Notes: generated by a model from the sequence alone, not told the origin. DNA of 62,217 nt from Sporosarcina psychrophila (GCA_020742515.1 DYWT01000311.1:1-62217), one strand, 5' to 3'. Numbered from the stretch's first letter, positions 1 to 8,662 are shown. Translations and numbers: made by a program.

Positions 1-478
1 CACCAACAGCTTCGTGTACGGTGTAATTCAAGTAATCCTTGGACACAGGGATTGTTTGTCCGACCATTTTCGTCGCCCAGCCCGCGTAGTATCTGAAATG
101 CTGAACCGTGCCATCCACATCATCTGCTAGCGCTACTGCATAAGGCTTGCCGTTATCCAGTGCTTCCAGTTGCGCAAGCTCTTCACGGTGTTCTTCCAAT
201 AAATCTGCAAACTTATAGATAAGATGAGAACGTTCAGCTGTCTCCATCTTCGTCCATTCACCTTCATCAAACGCTTTTCTCGCAGCGGCAACCGCTATAT
301 CAACATCTTCTGCTTGCGCTTCACTTACTTGCACGATCACTTCTTCGGTCGCCGGATTAATGACATCGAATGTTTTCCCGCTAATTGCTGGTACATATTC
401 CCCGTCAATATAAAGCCCTTTGACGCCTTGCAAAAATTCCTGCACTTTTGGTTTCAGTTTATAGTCTGTTGCTTCCAT
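1..478 (-). CDS. Aldehyde dehydrogenase, N-terminal part (probable 2,5-dioxopentanoate dehydrogenase)
   Basis: This is the first ~159 residues of an NAD(P)-dependent aldehyde dehydrogenase; the catalytic half lies beyond the window edge. The typical ALDH start is visible (a YIDGEYVPAISGKTFDVINPAT-like stretch, then the ARKAFDEGEW region). The ATG at 478 is preceded by a good GTGGAGGTGG ribosome site. It is the last visible gene of the sigma-54 operon and lies 20 bp after the DHDPS-family deaminase. In the hydroxyproline pathway this position is filled by alpha-ketoglutarate semialdehyde dehydrogenase, which makes 2-oxoglutarate. The substrate is inferred from context only; the family call is firm. 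Confidence 0.85.
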   Translation of the reverse strand, partial: MEATDYKLKPKVQEFLQGVKGLYIDGEYVPAISGKTFDVINPATEEVIVQVSEAQAEDVDIAVAAARKAFDEGEWTKMETAERSHLIYKFADLLEEHREELAQLEALDNGKPYAVALADDVDGTVQHFRYYAGWATKMVGQTIPVSKDYLNYTVHEAVG

Positions 479-498
479 TCGTTTTCCACCTCCACTTC

Positions 499-1392
499 TT
501 AGTTAGTGACCGTTTCCAAGCTTTGTAGAAGTTCTTTCAATTTCGCTTCTTCCTCTTCGTTAAGCGGAAGTCTCGGTCTGCGGCATGGTCCGCCCGCTAA
601 CCCTTGCAGATCCATTGCTCTTTTAACGATTTGAACGTATTTTCCGGACCCTTCAAGAAATTCGCAAAGCGGCAGAAGTCTATCATAAAGTGCCCAAGCC
701 TGGTCCAATTCATTATTTTGAACATGGTTGTACATGTCCGTCACAAGGCGTGGTGCAATGTTCCCCGATACAGAAATCCATCCCGTTGCACCGACAAGTA
801 GCGATTCGATTGCAAGGTCCTCAGATCCGCAGAATACTTTAATGAAACCTGCGCCCTGTCGGGCAATATCACGCGCTTTGCCAATGCCACCGCTTGATTC
901 TTTAATATGCGTAATGTTTTCAACGTCACGTCCGACTTTTAGAATCGTTTCCGTGCTAATGTCGACGCCCGATGTAAATGGGTTATTGTAAATCATCACC
1001 GGGAATTTAACAGATTCTGCAACAGCCTTGAAGTGTTCATAGATTTCGTTCTCTTTTGGGTGTGAATAATACGAGTTGATCAGCAATGAAGCGTCCGCAC
1101 CAGCCTGTTCAGCCTGTTGTGTAAATTCAATCGCATCTGCTGTCGTTTCGGCCGCCGTACCAACTATCAATGGAATTCGACCGTTGACTTGTGCAACTGC
1201 TACTTCAACTGCTTTATAGCGCTCTTCCCTTGTCAAGCTGACGAATTCGCCCGTACTGCCGTTAATTGTAAGACCTGTCACACCCGCATTGATGAAATGC
1301 TCGATGTTATTTTTGAATCCTTCCCAATCGATTTCCCTTTCATTGATCATTGGTGTAATTAGTACTGGGAATACCCCTTCAAGTTTTACCAT
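499..1392 (-). CDS. DHDPS/NAL-family aldolase-fold enzyme, probable 1-pyrroline-4-hydroxy-2-carboxylate deaminase
   Basis: A 297-residue TIM-barrel protein of the dihydrodipicolinate synthase / N-acetylneuraminate lyase family. The Schiff-base lysine is K164 in HIKESSG, the YNNP motif is at 135-138, and the GSTGEF substrate loop is at 45-50. The start has an AGGAGG site. In this family the hydroxyproline-pathway member deaminates and dehydrates pyrroline-4-hydroxy-2-carboxylate to 2,5-dioxopentanoate, the substrate of the next gene's aldehyde dehydrogenase. The neighbours (epimerase, dehydrogenase, aldehyde dehydrogenase) make this far more likely than lysine biosynthesis. The exact substrate is inference. 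Confidence 0.82.
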   Translation of the reverse strand: MVKLEGVFPVLITPMINEREIDWEGFKNNIEHFINAGVTGLTINGSTGEFVSLTREERYKAVEVAVAQVNGRIPLIVGTAAETTADAIEFTQQAEQAGADASLLINSYYSHPKENEIYEHFKAVAESVKFPVMIYNNPFTSGVDISTETILKVGRDVENITHIKESSGGIGKARDIARQGAGFIKVFCGSEDLAIESLLVGATGWISVSGNIAPRLVTDMYNHVQNNELDQAWALYDRLLPLCEFLEGSGKYVQIVKRAMDLQGLAGGPCRRPRLPLNEEEEAKLKELLQSLETVTN

Positions 1393-1421
1393 AATAAATT
1401 CCTCCTAAGTTTTGTGTTTTT

Positions 1422-2864
1422 TTAAGATAACTTTAAATCTCCTACGACGGGTTCACTTATTTCTTCAATTGATTCAGGTACAGCTGTCTTTGGCTTCGTA
1501 TACCAAATGAACTTATTCGTATACCCGTAAATGACCGAAATAATGATGACTAAGAAGTTGAACCATAAGAATGGTAAGTAACTCAAAGTCGAAACTCCTA
1601 GTGCCGTAGCCATGAATACTCCACCGTCAGACCACGGTACCATCGGTGTCGTAACTGTCCCGCCGGCTTCCGTGTTTCTTGAAAGTACCCGACGATCAAT
1701 GTTCTGGCGATCGTAGTTGTCTCCGGTTATTTTACTGGCCGTGATGATTGAGACATATGCGCCGCCAAATAAATTTCCAAGAAATCCTGCAAGAAGCGTA
1801 GAAACTGTTGTTCTACCTGGATTGTTTGCCCATTTCGATAAATAGTTACCAACAGCACGTAATACACCAATCCTTTCCATCAAGCCCCCTACACCAAGTG
1901 CAAAGATGATTAAGGCAATAACGTCAAGCATGAACACGATGCCACCGCGGTTTAACAGATTGTCGATGAACGGAACGCCCGACGTGATTGAGTTTCCTGC
2001 ATACATGATGTTGAATGCCTGCAAAAACGTTGCGCCCTGGAATAAGAACGCCCAGATTGTCCCTAAAAAAGCGCCGAATAAAATAACTGGAATTGATGGC
2101 ATTCTGAACGCCAGTAAAATGATAACGACAACTGCAGGGATCAGCATATACCAGCTGATACTGAAGTACTCTCGTAAAGATGCCATTGTTGACGTTGCTG
2201 CACTTAAATCTCCGCTACCGTTATAGAAGAATCCTGTCACTAAAAACAGAACGGCTGCAATCAACCAAGCCGGGATGCTGACTGTCAGCATCGATTTGAT
2301 ATGATCAATCAAGTCGACTTTAGATAGTGAAGCAGTCATAACCGTTGTATCGGATAACGGCGATAGCTTATCCCCTACATAACAGCCCGAAATGACCGCA
2401 CCTGCAACAAGCGGGAGTGGAAACCCGAAGCTTGCCCCGATTGCCATCATTGCGATTCCTGCTGTTCCTGCCGAACCGAAAGAGGTCCCGGTCGCAATCG
2501 AAGTAACCGTACAAATGATGAACGCTGCCATTAAAAAAATGTTCGGTTCAATAATGGCAAGTCCATAGTAAATGATGGACGGTACAACTCCACCCGCTAT
2601 CCAAGTCCCAATCAACGCACCGACTGAAAGTAAAACGAGCACCGCTTCCAGACCGTCATTGATTCCTTTCAAAATTCCTCTCTGCATTTCCATGTAGTTA
2701 TAACCGATTTTCAATCCAACGAGCATGATCAAGAACCATGTCGTCAACAAGGCCAAGTGGATTGAAATCTCAAACTTGATGATAAATAAAATCATAATCA
2801 ATCCAAAACCGATTAAAACAAACAGTGTTTCGACCAAATTAGGCAATCTTTTTTCTGTTTCCAT
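1422..2864 (-). CDS. NhaC-family Na+/H+ antiporter-type transporter
   Basis: A 480-residue polytopic membrane protein with roughly a dozen hydrophobic segments and the hallmarks of the NhaC family, such as the GTSFGSAGTAGIAMMAIG and DKLSPLSDTT regions. It sits inside the hydroxyproline operon between the racemase-like gene and the deaminase. A good GGGGGGAT site precedes the ATG. Family members exchange Na+ and H+, but several lie in catabolic operons and import small organic acids or amino acids (as with malate/lactate antiporters). Here it is a candidate hydroxyproline importer, since no other transporter is encoded in the visible operon. Substrate is unproven. Confidence 0.85.
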   Translation of the reverse strand: METEKRLPNLVETLFVLIGFGLIMILFIIKFEISIHLALLTTWFLIMLVGLKIGYNYMEMQRGILKGINDGLEAVLVLLSVGALIGTWIAGGVVPSIIYYGLAIIEPNIFLMAAFIICTVTSIATGTSFGSAGTAGIAMMAIGASFGFPLPLVAGAVISGCYVGDKLSPLSDTTVMTASLSKVDLIDHIKSMLTVSIPAWLIAAVLFLVTGFFYNGSGDLSAATSTMASLREYFSISWYMLIPAVVVIILLAFRMPSIPVILFGAFLGTIWAFLFQGATFLQAFNIMYAGNSITSGVPFIDNLLNRGGIVFMLDVIALIIFALGVGGLMERIGVLRAVGNYLSKWANNPGRTTVSTLLAGFLGNLFGGAYVSIITASKITGDNYDRQNIDRRVLSRNTEAGGTVTTPMVPWSDGGVFMATALGVSTLSYLPFLWFNFLVIIISVIYGYTNKFIWYTKPKTAVPESIEEISEPVVGDLKLS

Positions 2865-2941
2865 ACTATCCCCCCTTACTAATTTCCCGGGTCATTTTAC
2901 GAACAGTTTATACAAATCTTCCAAACAAACTTAATTATTTC

Positions 2942-3862
2942 TTATACCAATAAGAATCCATCCTTCAATGGATCGTCCTGGTCAAAGATGAATTCATGCG
3001 CCCCCGTGACAAACGCTTCTATTTCAACGGAGAATCGAAGGGCATCCTCCGAAAGTTTTTTTGCTGTCAATGAACTTCCAAAAATACTTTCATTTTCAAT
3101 TTTGGATCGGTCGTCTTCTTTGTTCGCCAACGATGTAAGAATGGCAAACGTACTATCAATTCCCGGCGATCGTAGGATATAGCCGTCTTTTTCAAATGTT
3201 ACCGATCGGATTTTATCAGGCGTAGATGGCACTGATTCAATCACTATAACTCCTGCGTAATCGATGTTATCGCCATTCAATTTCGTCGTCTGTTCCAAGC
3301 CCCAGCGGTTCAATTTTGCCAGATGTTCCAATTCAATGCCGGGAATGCTATCGGGCAGTGTGTAAAGCAAGTAGTTGCGTGCATTGTCAACACTTATTGA
3401 AACGAATTCCGAATTGGTATTGATTTCGGAACAGGCTTCACTTTCGATGGAAACGGAAGTCACTTCCTGGTTTTCACCGCGCGCTTTCACAGAATAAATG
3501 CCGTTCACTGTCTCCACTTTGTAAAACCCATCTGTCGACTTATTCAAATTCCCAGTTTCAATCAACGCTGTTACCGTCGCGAGCAGCCCTTCATATTTGA
3601 AGTTGCTGACATCTACGTGATTGAAGAATAACAACGAAAAATCCGCGGTTTGGGATGGGGCAACTACGCATCCATGCATTCCGCGGTGTCCACGCGGTTC
3701 GTTCAACAATAAACTCTTTTCATTTGTAAAGTTATTTTTCAACTCATCGTGATTTGCTTGCACGTCCTCTCCGTGAAGCCTGATCGGTGATTGGACAACG
3801 ATTCTGAATGCCTCTCCCGCTACATGCGTATCGATTGTGCTGTACATTTTTTCAAAGTTCAT
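2942..3862 (-). CDS. Proline racemase-fold protein lacking both catalytic cysteines
   Basis: A 306-residue homologue of the proline racemase / hydroxyproline epimerase family. The N-terminal YSTIDTHVAGE and the NEPRGH motif (54-59) are retained, as is the C-terminal region ending in DPLKDGFLLV. The first catalytic motif, MCGH in the neighbour, is replaced by FKYE (Lys89 where Cys is expected). The second, RSPCGTGT, is RSPGIDST (Gly234 for Cys). It starts directly after the stop of the true epimerase, so the pair looks like a duplication followed by divergence. Possibilities are an inactive partner subunit, a binding protein or a different chemistry. The reading frame is intact, so it is not an obvious pseudogene. 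Confidence 0.8.
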   Translation of the reverse strand: MNFEKMYSTIDTHVAGEAFRIVVQSPIRLHGEDVQANHDELKNNFTNEKSLLLNEPRGHRGMHGCVVAPSQTADFSLLFFNHVDVSNFKYEGLLATVTALIETGNLNKSTDGFYKVETVNGIYSVKARGENQEVTSVSIESEACSEINTNSEFVSISVDNARNYLLYTLPDSIPGIELEHLAKLNRWGLEQTTKLNGDNIDYAGVIVIESVPSTPDKIRSVTFEKDGYILRSPGIDSTFAILTSLANKEDDRSKIENESIFGSSLTAKKLSEDALRFSVEIEAFVTGAHEFIFDQDDPLKDGFLLV

Positions 3863-4903
3863 TTATACACCCTCTTTCACTGGCACATGTTCCATTGGTG
3901 GAATAAGCAGGAATCCTTCGCGCAGCGGATCTTTTTCATTGTAGAAGAAACGGTGTGTCCCCATAATCCAAGCAGAGCCTGTCACTTCCGTAATCACTGC
4001 ATCCAGCTCTTTCACTTTTGTTTCTTCAAGCACTTTCGCTTTGAACAACGTACCGACGATGCTCTCATGAACGAAAAGTTCATGCATGCCGATCTGTTTA
4101 TTCTTATACAGCGTCGCAAGTTTCGCGGATGTTCCTGTCCCGCAAGGGGAGCGATCAATCCCCCCGGGCGGAACGATAACCGTATTTTTGACATCTGCAT
4201 CCGGATGAACCGGGTCTGTAAAGAATTCGATATGCGTCAATCCAGTGATAAACGGAAACTCGGGATGAATTACTTCTTCAGTTGCATTGATGGCATTGCG
4301 GATGTCGATTGCTTGATTGATGATTGTTGTTGCATTGTTTTCAACCAATGGCAGTTTAAGCTTGCGCGCATCGATAATGCCATAGAAATTCCCTCCATAC
4401 GCGATATCACATTCCACATTACCGATACCCTCTACGTCAATTTCAATTGATTTAAGTAAAAATGCTGGCACATTGGCGAACGTCACTTCTTCAGCTTTTC
4501 CGTTGACGACTTTGATTTCCACCTCGATAAGTCCTGCAGGTGTATCTATCTTGATGTTCGTAAAGGGCTCACGAACCTCAATCAGTCCCGCTTCAACAAG
4601 CGCTGTACAGAAACCGATTGTATCGTGTCCGCACATTGGCAAATAACCGCCCGTTTCAATATAAATGACTCCGACGTCTGCATCTGGATGGCAAGGTTCT
4701 GTCCATAATGCACCTGACATAACACCGTGTCCCCGTGGTTCATTCATCAGGAACTTTCTGATCCAGTCATAGTTTTCTTCCATATACAACATCTTTTCAG
4801 ACATAGTATTCCCTTTCAAAGGAGGCAGTCCACTAATCAGTGTCCTTGTTGGGTTTCCGCCCGTGTGCGTATCAATTGTTGTGAACAGTCGCTGGTAATT
4901 CAT
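3863..4903 (-). CDS. 4-hydroxyproline 2-epimerase (proline racemase family, Cys/Cys)
   Basis: A 346-residue cofactor-independent epimerase that interconverts trans-4-hydroxy-L-proline and cis-4-hydroxy-D-proline. Both acid-base cysteines are present: C91 in MCGHDTIG and C254 in DRSPCGTGT. The NEPRGHG motif is also present. The ATG at 4903 overlaps the stop of the upstream dehydrogenase subunit; an in-frame TTG lies one codon earlier. Proline racemase and 4-hydroxyproline epimerase both carry the Cys/Cys pair. The adjoining D-amino-acid dehydrogenase, deaminase and aldehyde dehydrogenase favour hydroxyproline as substrate. Confidence 0.87.
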   Translation of the reverse strand: MNYQRLFTTIDTHTGGNPTRTLISGLPPLKGNTMSEKMLYMEENYDWIRKFLMNEPRGHGVMSGALWTEPCHPDADVGVIYIETGGYLPMCGHDTIGFCTALVEAGLIEVREPFTNIKIDTPAGLIEVEIKVVNGKAEEVTFANVPAFLLKSIEIDVEGIGNVECDIAYGGNFYGIIDARKLKLPLVENNATTIINQAIDIRNAINATEEVIHPEFPFITGLTHIEFFTDPVHPDADVKNTVIVPPGGIDRSPCGTGTSAKLATLYKNKQIGMHELFVHESIVGTLFKAKVLEETKVKELDAVITEVTGSAWIMGTHRFFYNEKDPLREGFLLIPPMEHVPVKEGV

Positions 4904-6084
4904 CAAATAGTCACCCTTTCTCTAAAACGGCTGAGTTGCAATGGCTCTATTGGGATACATGTTTCTTTTTCATTAATCATTTCTTCAATCAGTTTGCCTG
5001 TCACGGCAGCGAGACTGATTCCATCCCCTTCGTGACCCGCGGCGATGAAATACCCTGGGATATGCTCCACGCGGGAAATGATCGGCAAGTGATCTTCCGT
5101 CCACGGCCGCAATCCAGCATAAGTCCGGATAACGGTCATATCCGCGATTTTTGGATAGAAGCGCATCGCACGTTTGGCAATGTATTTGGTCACTTCATGA
5201 TCGACCCGCGTATCAAAACCTGTGAATTGCCGGCTGCTGCCGATTAAAAAGTTTTGACTTTCGGTAGGCTCGAACACGAGCGCAACGCCATATTTCTCCG
5301 TCATCGGATCGACCGTTCTTTCACCGCCGAATTTCGAAATAAGGTAACCGAACTCCATAACCTTCCTCAGCCCGACAGGCTGTTGCCGTGAAGCGACAAT
5401 CAGCTGACCTTTCCTTGGAATGATTGGTATATCCAAGCCCACCATCTCACCGAGCTTCGGTGCCCATACACCACCGGCATTGACTACTATATTGGCGGTA
5501 TACGTACCATTATCCGTTTCGATGAAAAACTGACCTCCCTCATTTCGCGTCACATTTTTCACTTCTGTATTCGTATGTATTTTCGCACCTTTTTTTTCAG
5601 CACTATGAAACATTGAATACGTCATCATGTACGGATTTACGGTTGAATCCGTTTTACATTCCAATCCCCCGTACAAATCATCCGCAAAGTAGTTGGACTC
5701 ATTGCGCAAGTCTTCACGATCTAGCATTTTGAAATCTAATCCCGCTTCTTGCTGTCTTCTGACCCACTCACTCGCCGCTTCCATTTCAGCATCGTTCTCA
5801 CATACTAAAATACTTCCAGGGTTGCGGTATTCAAACGAAACCTCAAGTTCTTTATCCAACTCATGGACGAGTTGCTGACTCTTCACGGACATTTGACTAT
5901 CAAAACCGGGATCTTTGTCAATCGCCAGTATATTTCCATCACATCTGGAGGAGGTTCCGCTCGCCAACTCCTTCTTTTCAAGGACGGTAACATCCAAACC
6001 GGCTTTCGAACCATAATAGGCAATTGCTGCGCCCATAATCCCTCCTCCGATGACGACAACGTCTCGATGTTGAGTATTTCCCAC
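4903..6084 (-). CDS. FAD-dependent D-amino acid dehydrogenase subunit (probable D-hydroxyproline dehydrogenase catalytic subunit)
   Basis: A ~393-residue DAO-family flavoprotein with an N-terminal Rossmann motif (VVVIGGGIMGAAIAYYGSKAG), an E at the end of beta-2 (VLEKKELASG) and a C-terminal GHEGDGISLAAVTGK FAD contact. The GTG at 6084 has a GAGAGGGGGG site and removes 24 unlikely residues from the longest frame. It is the first gene downstream of the sigma-54 promoter. The plus-strand operon encodes a BFD-type protein, a 2Fe-2S protein and a second FAD protein. Known heteromeric D-hydroxyproline dehydrogenases combine exactly these types. It should oxidise cis-4-hydroxy-D-proline to pyrroline-4-hydroxy-2-carboxylate. 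Confidence 0.85.
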   Translation of the reverse strand: MGNTQHRDVVVIGGGIMGAAIAYYGSKAGLDVTVLEKKELASGTSSRCDGNILAIDKDPGFDSQMSVKSQQLVHELDKELEVSFEYRNPGSILVCENDAEMEAASEWVRRQQEAGLDFKMLDREDLRNESNYFADDLYGGLECKTDSTVNPYMMTYSMFHSAEKKGAKIHTNTEVKNVTRNEGGQFFIETDNGTYTANIVVNAGGVWAPKLGEMVGLDIPIIPRKGQLIVASRQQPVGLRKVMEFGYLISKFGGERTVDPMTEKYGVALVFEPTESQNFLIGSSRQFTGFDTRVDHEVTKYIAKRAMRFYPKIADMTVIRTYAGLRPWTEDHLPIISRVEHIPGYFIAAGHEGDGISLAAVTGKLIEEMINEKETCIPIEPLQLSRFRERVTI

Positions 6085-6123
6085 AATAACCCCCCTCTCG
6101 CTTGATTGTTCACATATATCTAT

Positions 6124-6139
6124 TGCAAGTCGCGTGCCA
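6124..6139 (-). promoter_or_regulatory. Sigma-54 (-24/-12) promoter of the minus-strand hydroxyproline operon
   Basis: On the minus strand the bases read TGGCACGCGACTTGCA, which matches the sigma-54 consensus TGGCAC-N5-TTGCA at every defined position. It lies 40 bp upstream of the GTG start of the dehydrogenase gene and beside the divergent activator gene. Transcription should begin roughly 12 bp past the GC dinucleotide, near 6113. Confidence 0.93.
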
Positions 6140-6245
6140 AACATCAAAACCCACATGTATTATCAATCTCTATTGAACATTCCGATAATTAGTGTAAACT
6201 TATTTATACAGTTCAAATATTTTGACAGTCGAGGTGGCTAATAAA

Positions 6246-7982
6246 ATGAACTTTTCGCAAAAACTACTCAATAAGTTGATAGAAAAAGAGTTTACACTAG
6301 TGGAATCAATGAAAGACGAGGCTTTGTTAGCGAAACGGATTGCAAAAGAAATACCTAAAAAGGTATTCCTTTTAACGGCCGATGGTCCGCAATGTGTCAA
6401 ATTTGTTGAATCTTTAAATGAAATCATCTACACCCCATGCAAAGTCTTATCAGTTAGCAGCACATCAGAAGAAGTTTTTAACGAGCTTGGGGCTACCGAC
6501 ATTGCACTTATCAGTAATGATTCCAATGAATATTTGGGATTTTTGACGTATGAAGTGTTTTCTAAATACTTATTGAACGAATATCGACGTGCTCAAGCAT
6601 ATTTAAACACCATCTTACAAACCATCGATGAGTCGTGCACAGTGATAGACGACGAAGCCAATGTCCTTTATTGGACAAAAGGGGCAGAAAAAATATTTTC
6701 CGTAAAAGAAAAGGACATCATCGGTCAACCCATCACCAAATTTTTCAATACCGAAAGATTGGAAATACTAAATACTTTAAGAGACGGAACTTCCCTTTAC
6801 CACAGCCAGCACCACGCCCGGAAGAATCTCGTCGTCATGATCAATTCCAATCCTATCTATTTCAACGAAGAGATAATTGGGGCGGTCGTTTCCGAGACAG
6901 ATATAACCAGCCAGATTTTATTGAATAATGAGCTCTATATGACTTCTGAAAAGTTGTTCAGCCTGGAAGAAGAAGTTAGAAAGACATCGCCTTCCGTCAA
7001 TCCTTTTTCCTATATAAAAGGTAACAGCCCTGCACTGAAGAAAACGTTGGAAATTGCCAGCAAAGCGGCTACAACAAATGCCGGAGTACTCATCTACGGA
7101 GAGAGCGGTGTCGGTAAAGAACTGTTCGCAAAAGCGATCCACAACTTGCGCGAGCCTGAAAGCGCACCTTTCGTCGCCATCAATTGTGGCGCCATTCCAA
7201 GTGGACTGTTTGAAAGTGAAATTTTCGGCTACGAAAAAGGAGCTTTCTCAGGAGCAAATCAAAAAGGGAAAAAGGGGAAAGTGGAGCTTGCAAAGAACGG
7301 TACATTATTTTTGGATGAAATTGGTGAAATGCCAATGGACATGCAAGTGAAGATACTGAGACTCCTGCAAGAAAAAAAGTTCTACACTGTCGGCGGCACG
7401 AAGGAGCTGGAAGTGGATTTCCGAGTTGTGGCGGCAACCAATCGAGACTTGAAAGAACTCATTAATGAAGGTAAGTTCCGGGAAGACCTATATTACCGTT
7501 TAAATGTTGTCAATTTCAAAGTTCCACCGTTGCGCGAACGCCTAGAAGATATTATTGAGTTGACCCATTACTTCCTCTATGAATTATCGGTAAAGTATAA
7601 CCGGCCCATCCACGGTATCTCGCAAGCCGTCATGCAGTCACTGCTCCAACACTCATGGCCAGGAAACATCCGCGAGCTAAAGAACGTCATCGAGCGGCTA
7701 GTTGCGTTTTCCGAAAATGGAGAAATAAGAATCGATGATCTTCCAGTCGATATGGAAAGAATTCCACAATCAACGGCTGCGGATAATGATGTACCTCAAG
7801 CCTATCAACCTGCCAGTGATGAAAAACTTTCTTTAAATGAACAATTAAAAATTTACGAGAAAGACATTATCCTAAAGGAACTGGGTAAAGCCGATGGAAA
7901 TAAACTTCTTTGCGCTAAAAATTTAGAAATTACCAGAGCAACCCTTTATAATCGTATGAATAAATTAGGCATTAAATTATAA
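6246..7982 (+). CDS. Sigma-54-dependent transcriptional activator with PAS sensor domain
   Basis: A 578-residue bacterial enhancer-binding protein. An N-terminal domain of about 110 residues is followed by a PAS domain (~117-228), an AAA+ domain and a Fis-type C-terminal helix-turn-helix. Walker A is GESGVGKE at 285-292, and Walker B is in GTLFLDEIGE. The sigma-54 contact loop reads GAFSGA (332-337), a Ser-for-Thr variant of GAFTGA. The ATG at 6246 has a GAGGTGG site; an in-frame TTG lies 24 bp upstream. It is divergent from one sigma-54 promoter and upstream of another, so it is the obvious regulator of both operons, presumably sensing proline or hydroxyproline (inference). Confidence 0.92.
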   Translation: MNFSQKLLNKLIEKEFTLVESMKDEALLAKRIAKEIPKKVFLLTADGPQCVKFVESLNEIIYTPCKVLSVSSTSEEVFNELGATDIALISNDSNEYLGFLTYEVFSKYLLNEYRRAQAYLNTILQTIDESCTVIDDEANVLYWTKGAEKIFSVKEKDIIGQPITKFFNTERLEILNTLRDGTSLYHSQHHARKNLVVMINSNPIYFNEEIIGAVVSETDITSQILLNNELYMTSEKLFSLEEEVRKTSPSVNPFSYIKGNSPALKKTLEIASKAATTNAGVLIYGESGVGKELFAKAIHNLREPESAPFVAINCGAIPSGLFESEIFGYEKGAFSGANQKGKKGKVELAKNGTLFLDEIGEMPMDMQVKILRLLQEKKFYTVGGTKELEVDFRVVAATNRDLKELINEGKFREDLYYRLNVVNFKVPPLRERLEDIIELTHYFLYELSVKYNRPIHGISQAVMQSLLQHSWPGNIRELKNVIERLVAFSENGEIRIDDLPVDMERIPQSTAADNDVPQAYQPASDEKLSLNEQLKIYEKDIILKELGKADGNKLLCAKNLEITRATLYNRMNKLGIKL

Positions 7983-7993
7983 AACTCCAGACT

Positions 7994-8009
7994 TGGCTAC
8001 ATTCTTGCA
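7994..8009 (+). promoter_or_regulatory. Sigma-54 promoter of the plus-strand dehydrogenase operon
   Basis: The bases TGGCTACATTCTTGCA match TGGC-N7-TTGCA with the correct spacing between GG and GC. They lie just after the activator's stop codon and 49 bp before the TTG start of the first iron-sulphur gene. The geometry is the same as at the divergent promoter at 6124-6139. Confidence 0.87.
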
Positions 8010-8057
8010 TATAGTTAAGTATGTATATTCACAAAGTTTAAGTATGGGGTGATTTAC

Positions 8058-8327
8058 TTGTCAGAAAATGAAATGATCATTTGTCGATGCGAAGAAGTAA
8101 CTTATGGCGAATTAAAAGAAACGGCTGAAAACTATAATTGTTCAGCAAGGGAACTGAAACTTCGGACCCGTGCCGGCATGGGCTATTGCGGTGGAAGAAC
8201 TTGCCGCACGATGGTTGACAGCATTGCACATTCTTCAACCGAAAGAGACGTTGCACAAATCACATTGAAATATCAACCGCCTATCAGACCAGTAAGTTTC
8301 GGCAGTTTGGGGGATATTACAAAATGA
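8058..8327 (+). CDS. BFD-like [2Fe-2S]-binding small subunit
   Basis: An 89-residue protein with four cysteines arranged as in bacterioferritin-associated-ferredoxin-like domains: IICRCEEVTYGEL near the N-terminus and GYCGGRTCRTM further on. Such domains are small subunits or C-terminal parts of amino-acid dehydrogenases, where they carry electrons. The TTG at 8058 is preferred because GGGGTGAT lies at the right distance; a GTG at 8049 overlaps that site. It overlaps the next gene by 4 bp, indicating translational coupling. Confidence 0.82.
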   Translation: MSENEMIICRCEEVTYGELKETAENYNCSARELKLRTRAGMGYCGGRTCRTMVDSIAHSSTERDVAQITLKYQPPIRPVSFGSLGDITK

Positions 8328-8662
8328 CGAGGAGAATTATTAACCATCCAGTATTGGATAAAGTAGACGACACGGATATTGTTTCCTTCACTTTCAACAA
8401 CTCCATATTTCGGGGATTGAGAAACGAATCATTAGCTGCTGCCCTTTTGGCGAATGATGTCCGTACATTGCGTGTTCACGAGGAAAATGGCACACCTCGT
8501 GGAATTTATTGTAATATCGGCCATTGTTTCGAATGCCGTGTCACTGTTAACGGACAACAAGGCATAAGAGCCTGTCTAACGCCTATTCAGGATGGCATGA
8601 CTGTATCGAGTGGCGAAAAACTCCTGACATCGGTTAGAGACTGGAGGTCGGAAAATGAGTAA
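8324..8662 (+). CDS. [2Fe-2S] ferredoxin-fold subunit of the dehydrogenase (HcnA-like)
   Basis: A 112-residue protein of the Fer2_4 type, as in HcnA and the N-terminus of sarcosine oxidase alpha. The cluster-binding cysteines lie in GIYCNIGHCFECRVTVNG and GIRACLTPI. The N-terminal SFTFNNSIFRGLRNESLAAALLAN segment is the usual lead-in. It overlaps its neighbours by 4 and 8 bp. With the flanking genes it forms the electron-transfer part of the probable D-hydroxyproline dehydrogenase. Confidence 0.83.
   Translation: MTRRIINHPVLDKVDDTDIVSFTFNNSIFRGLRNESLAAALLANDVRTLRVHEENGTPRGIYCNIGHCFECRVTVNGQQGIRACLTPIQDGMTVSSGEKLLTSVRDWRSENE

Noticed and set aside
2942..3862. Pseudogene of proline racemase
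   Set aside because: No frameshift or stop, normal length and start, and conserved family motifs outside the catalytic sites argue against simple decay.
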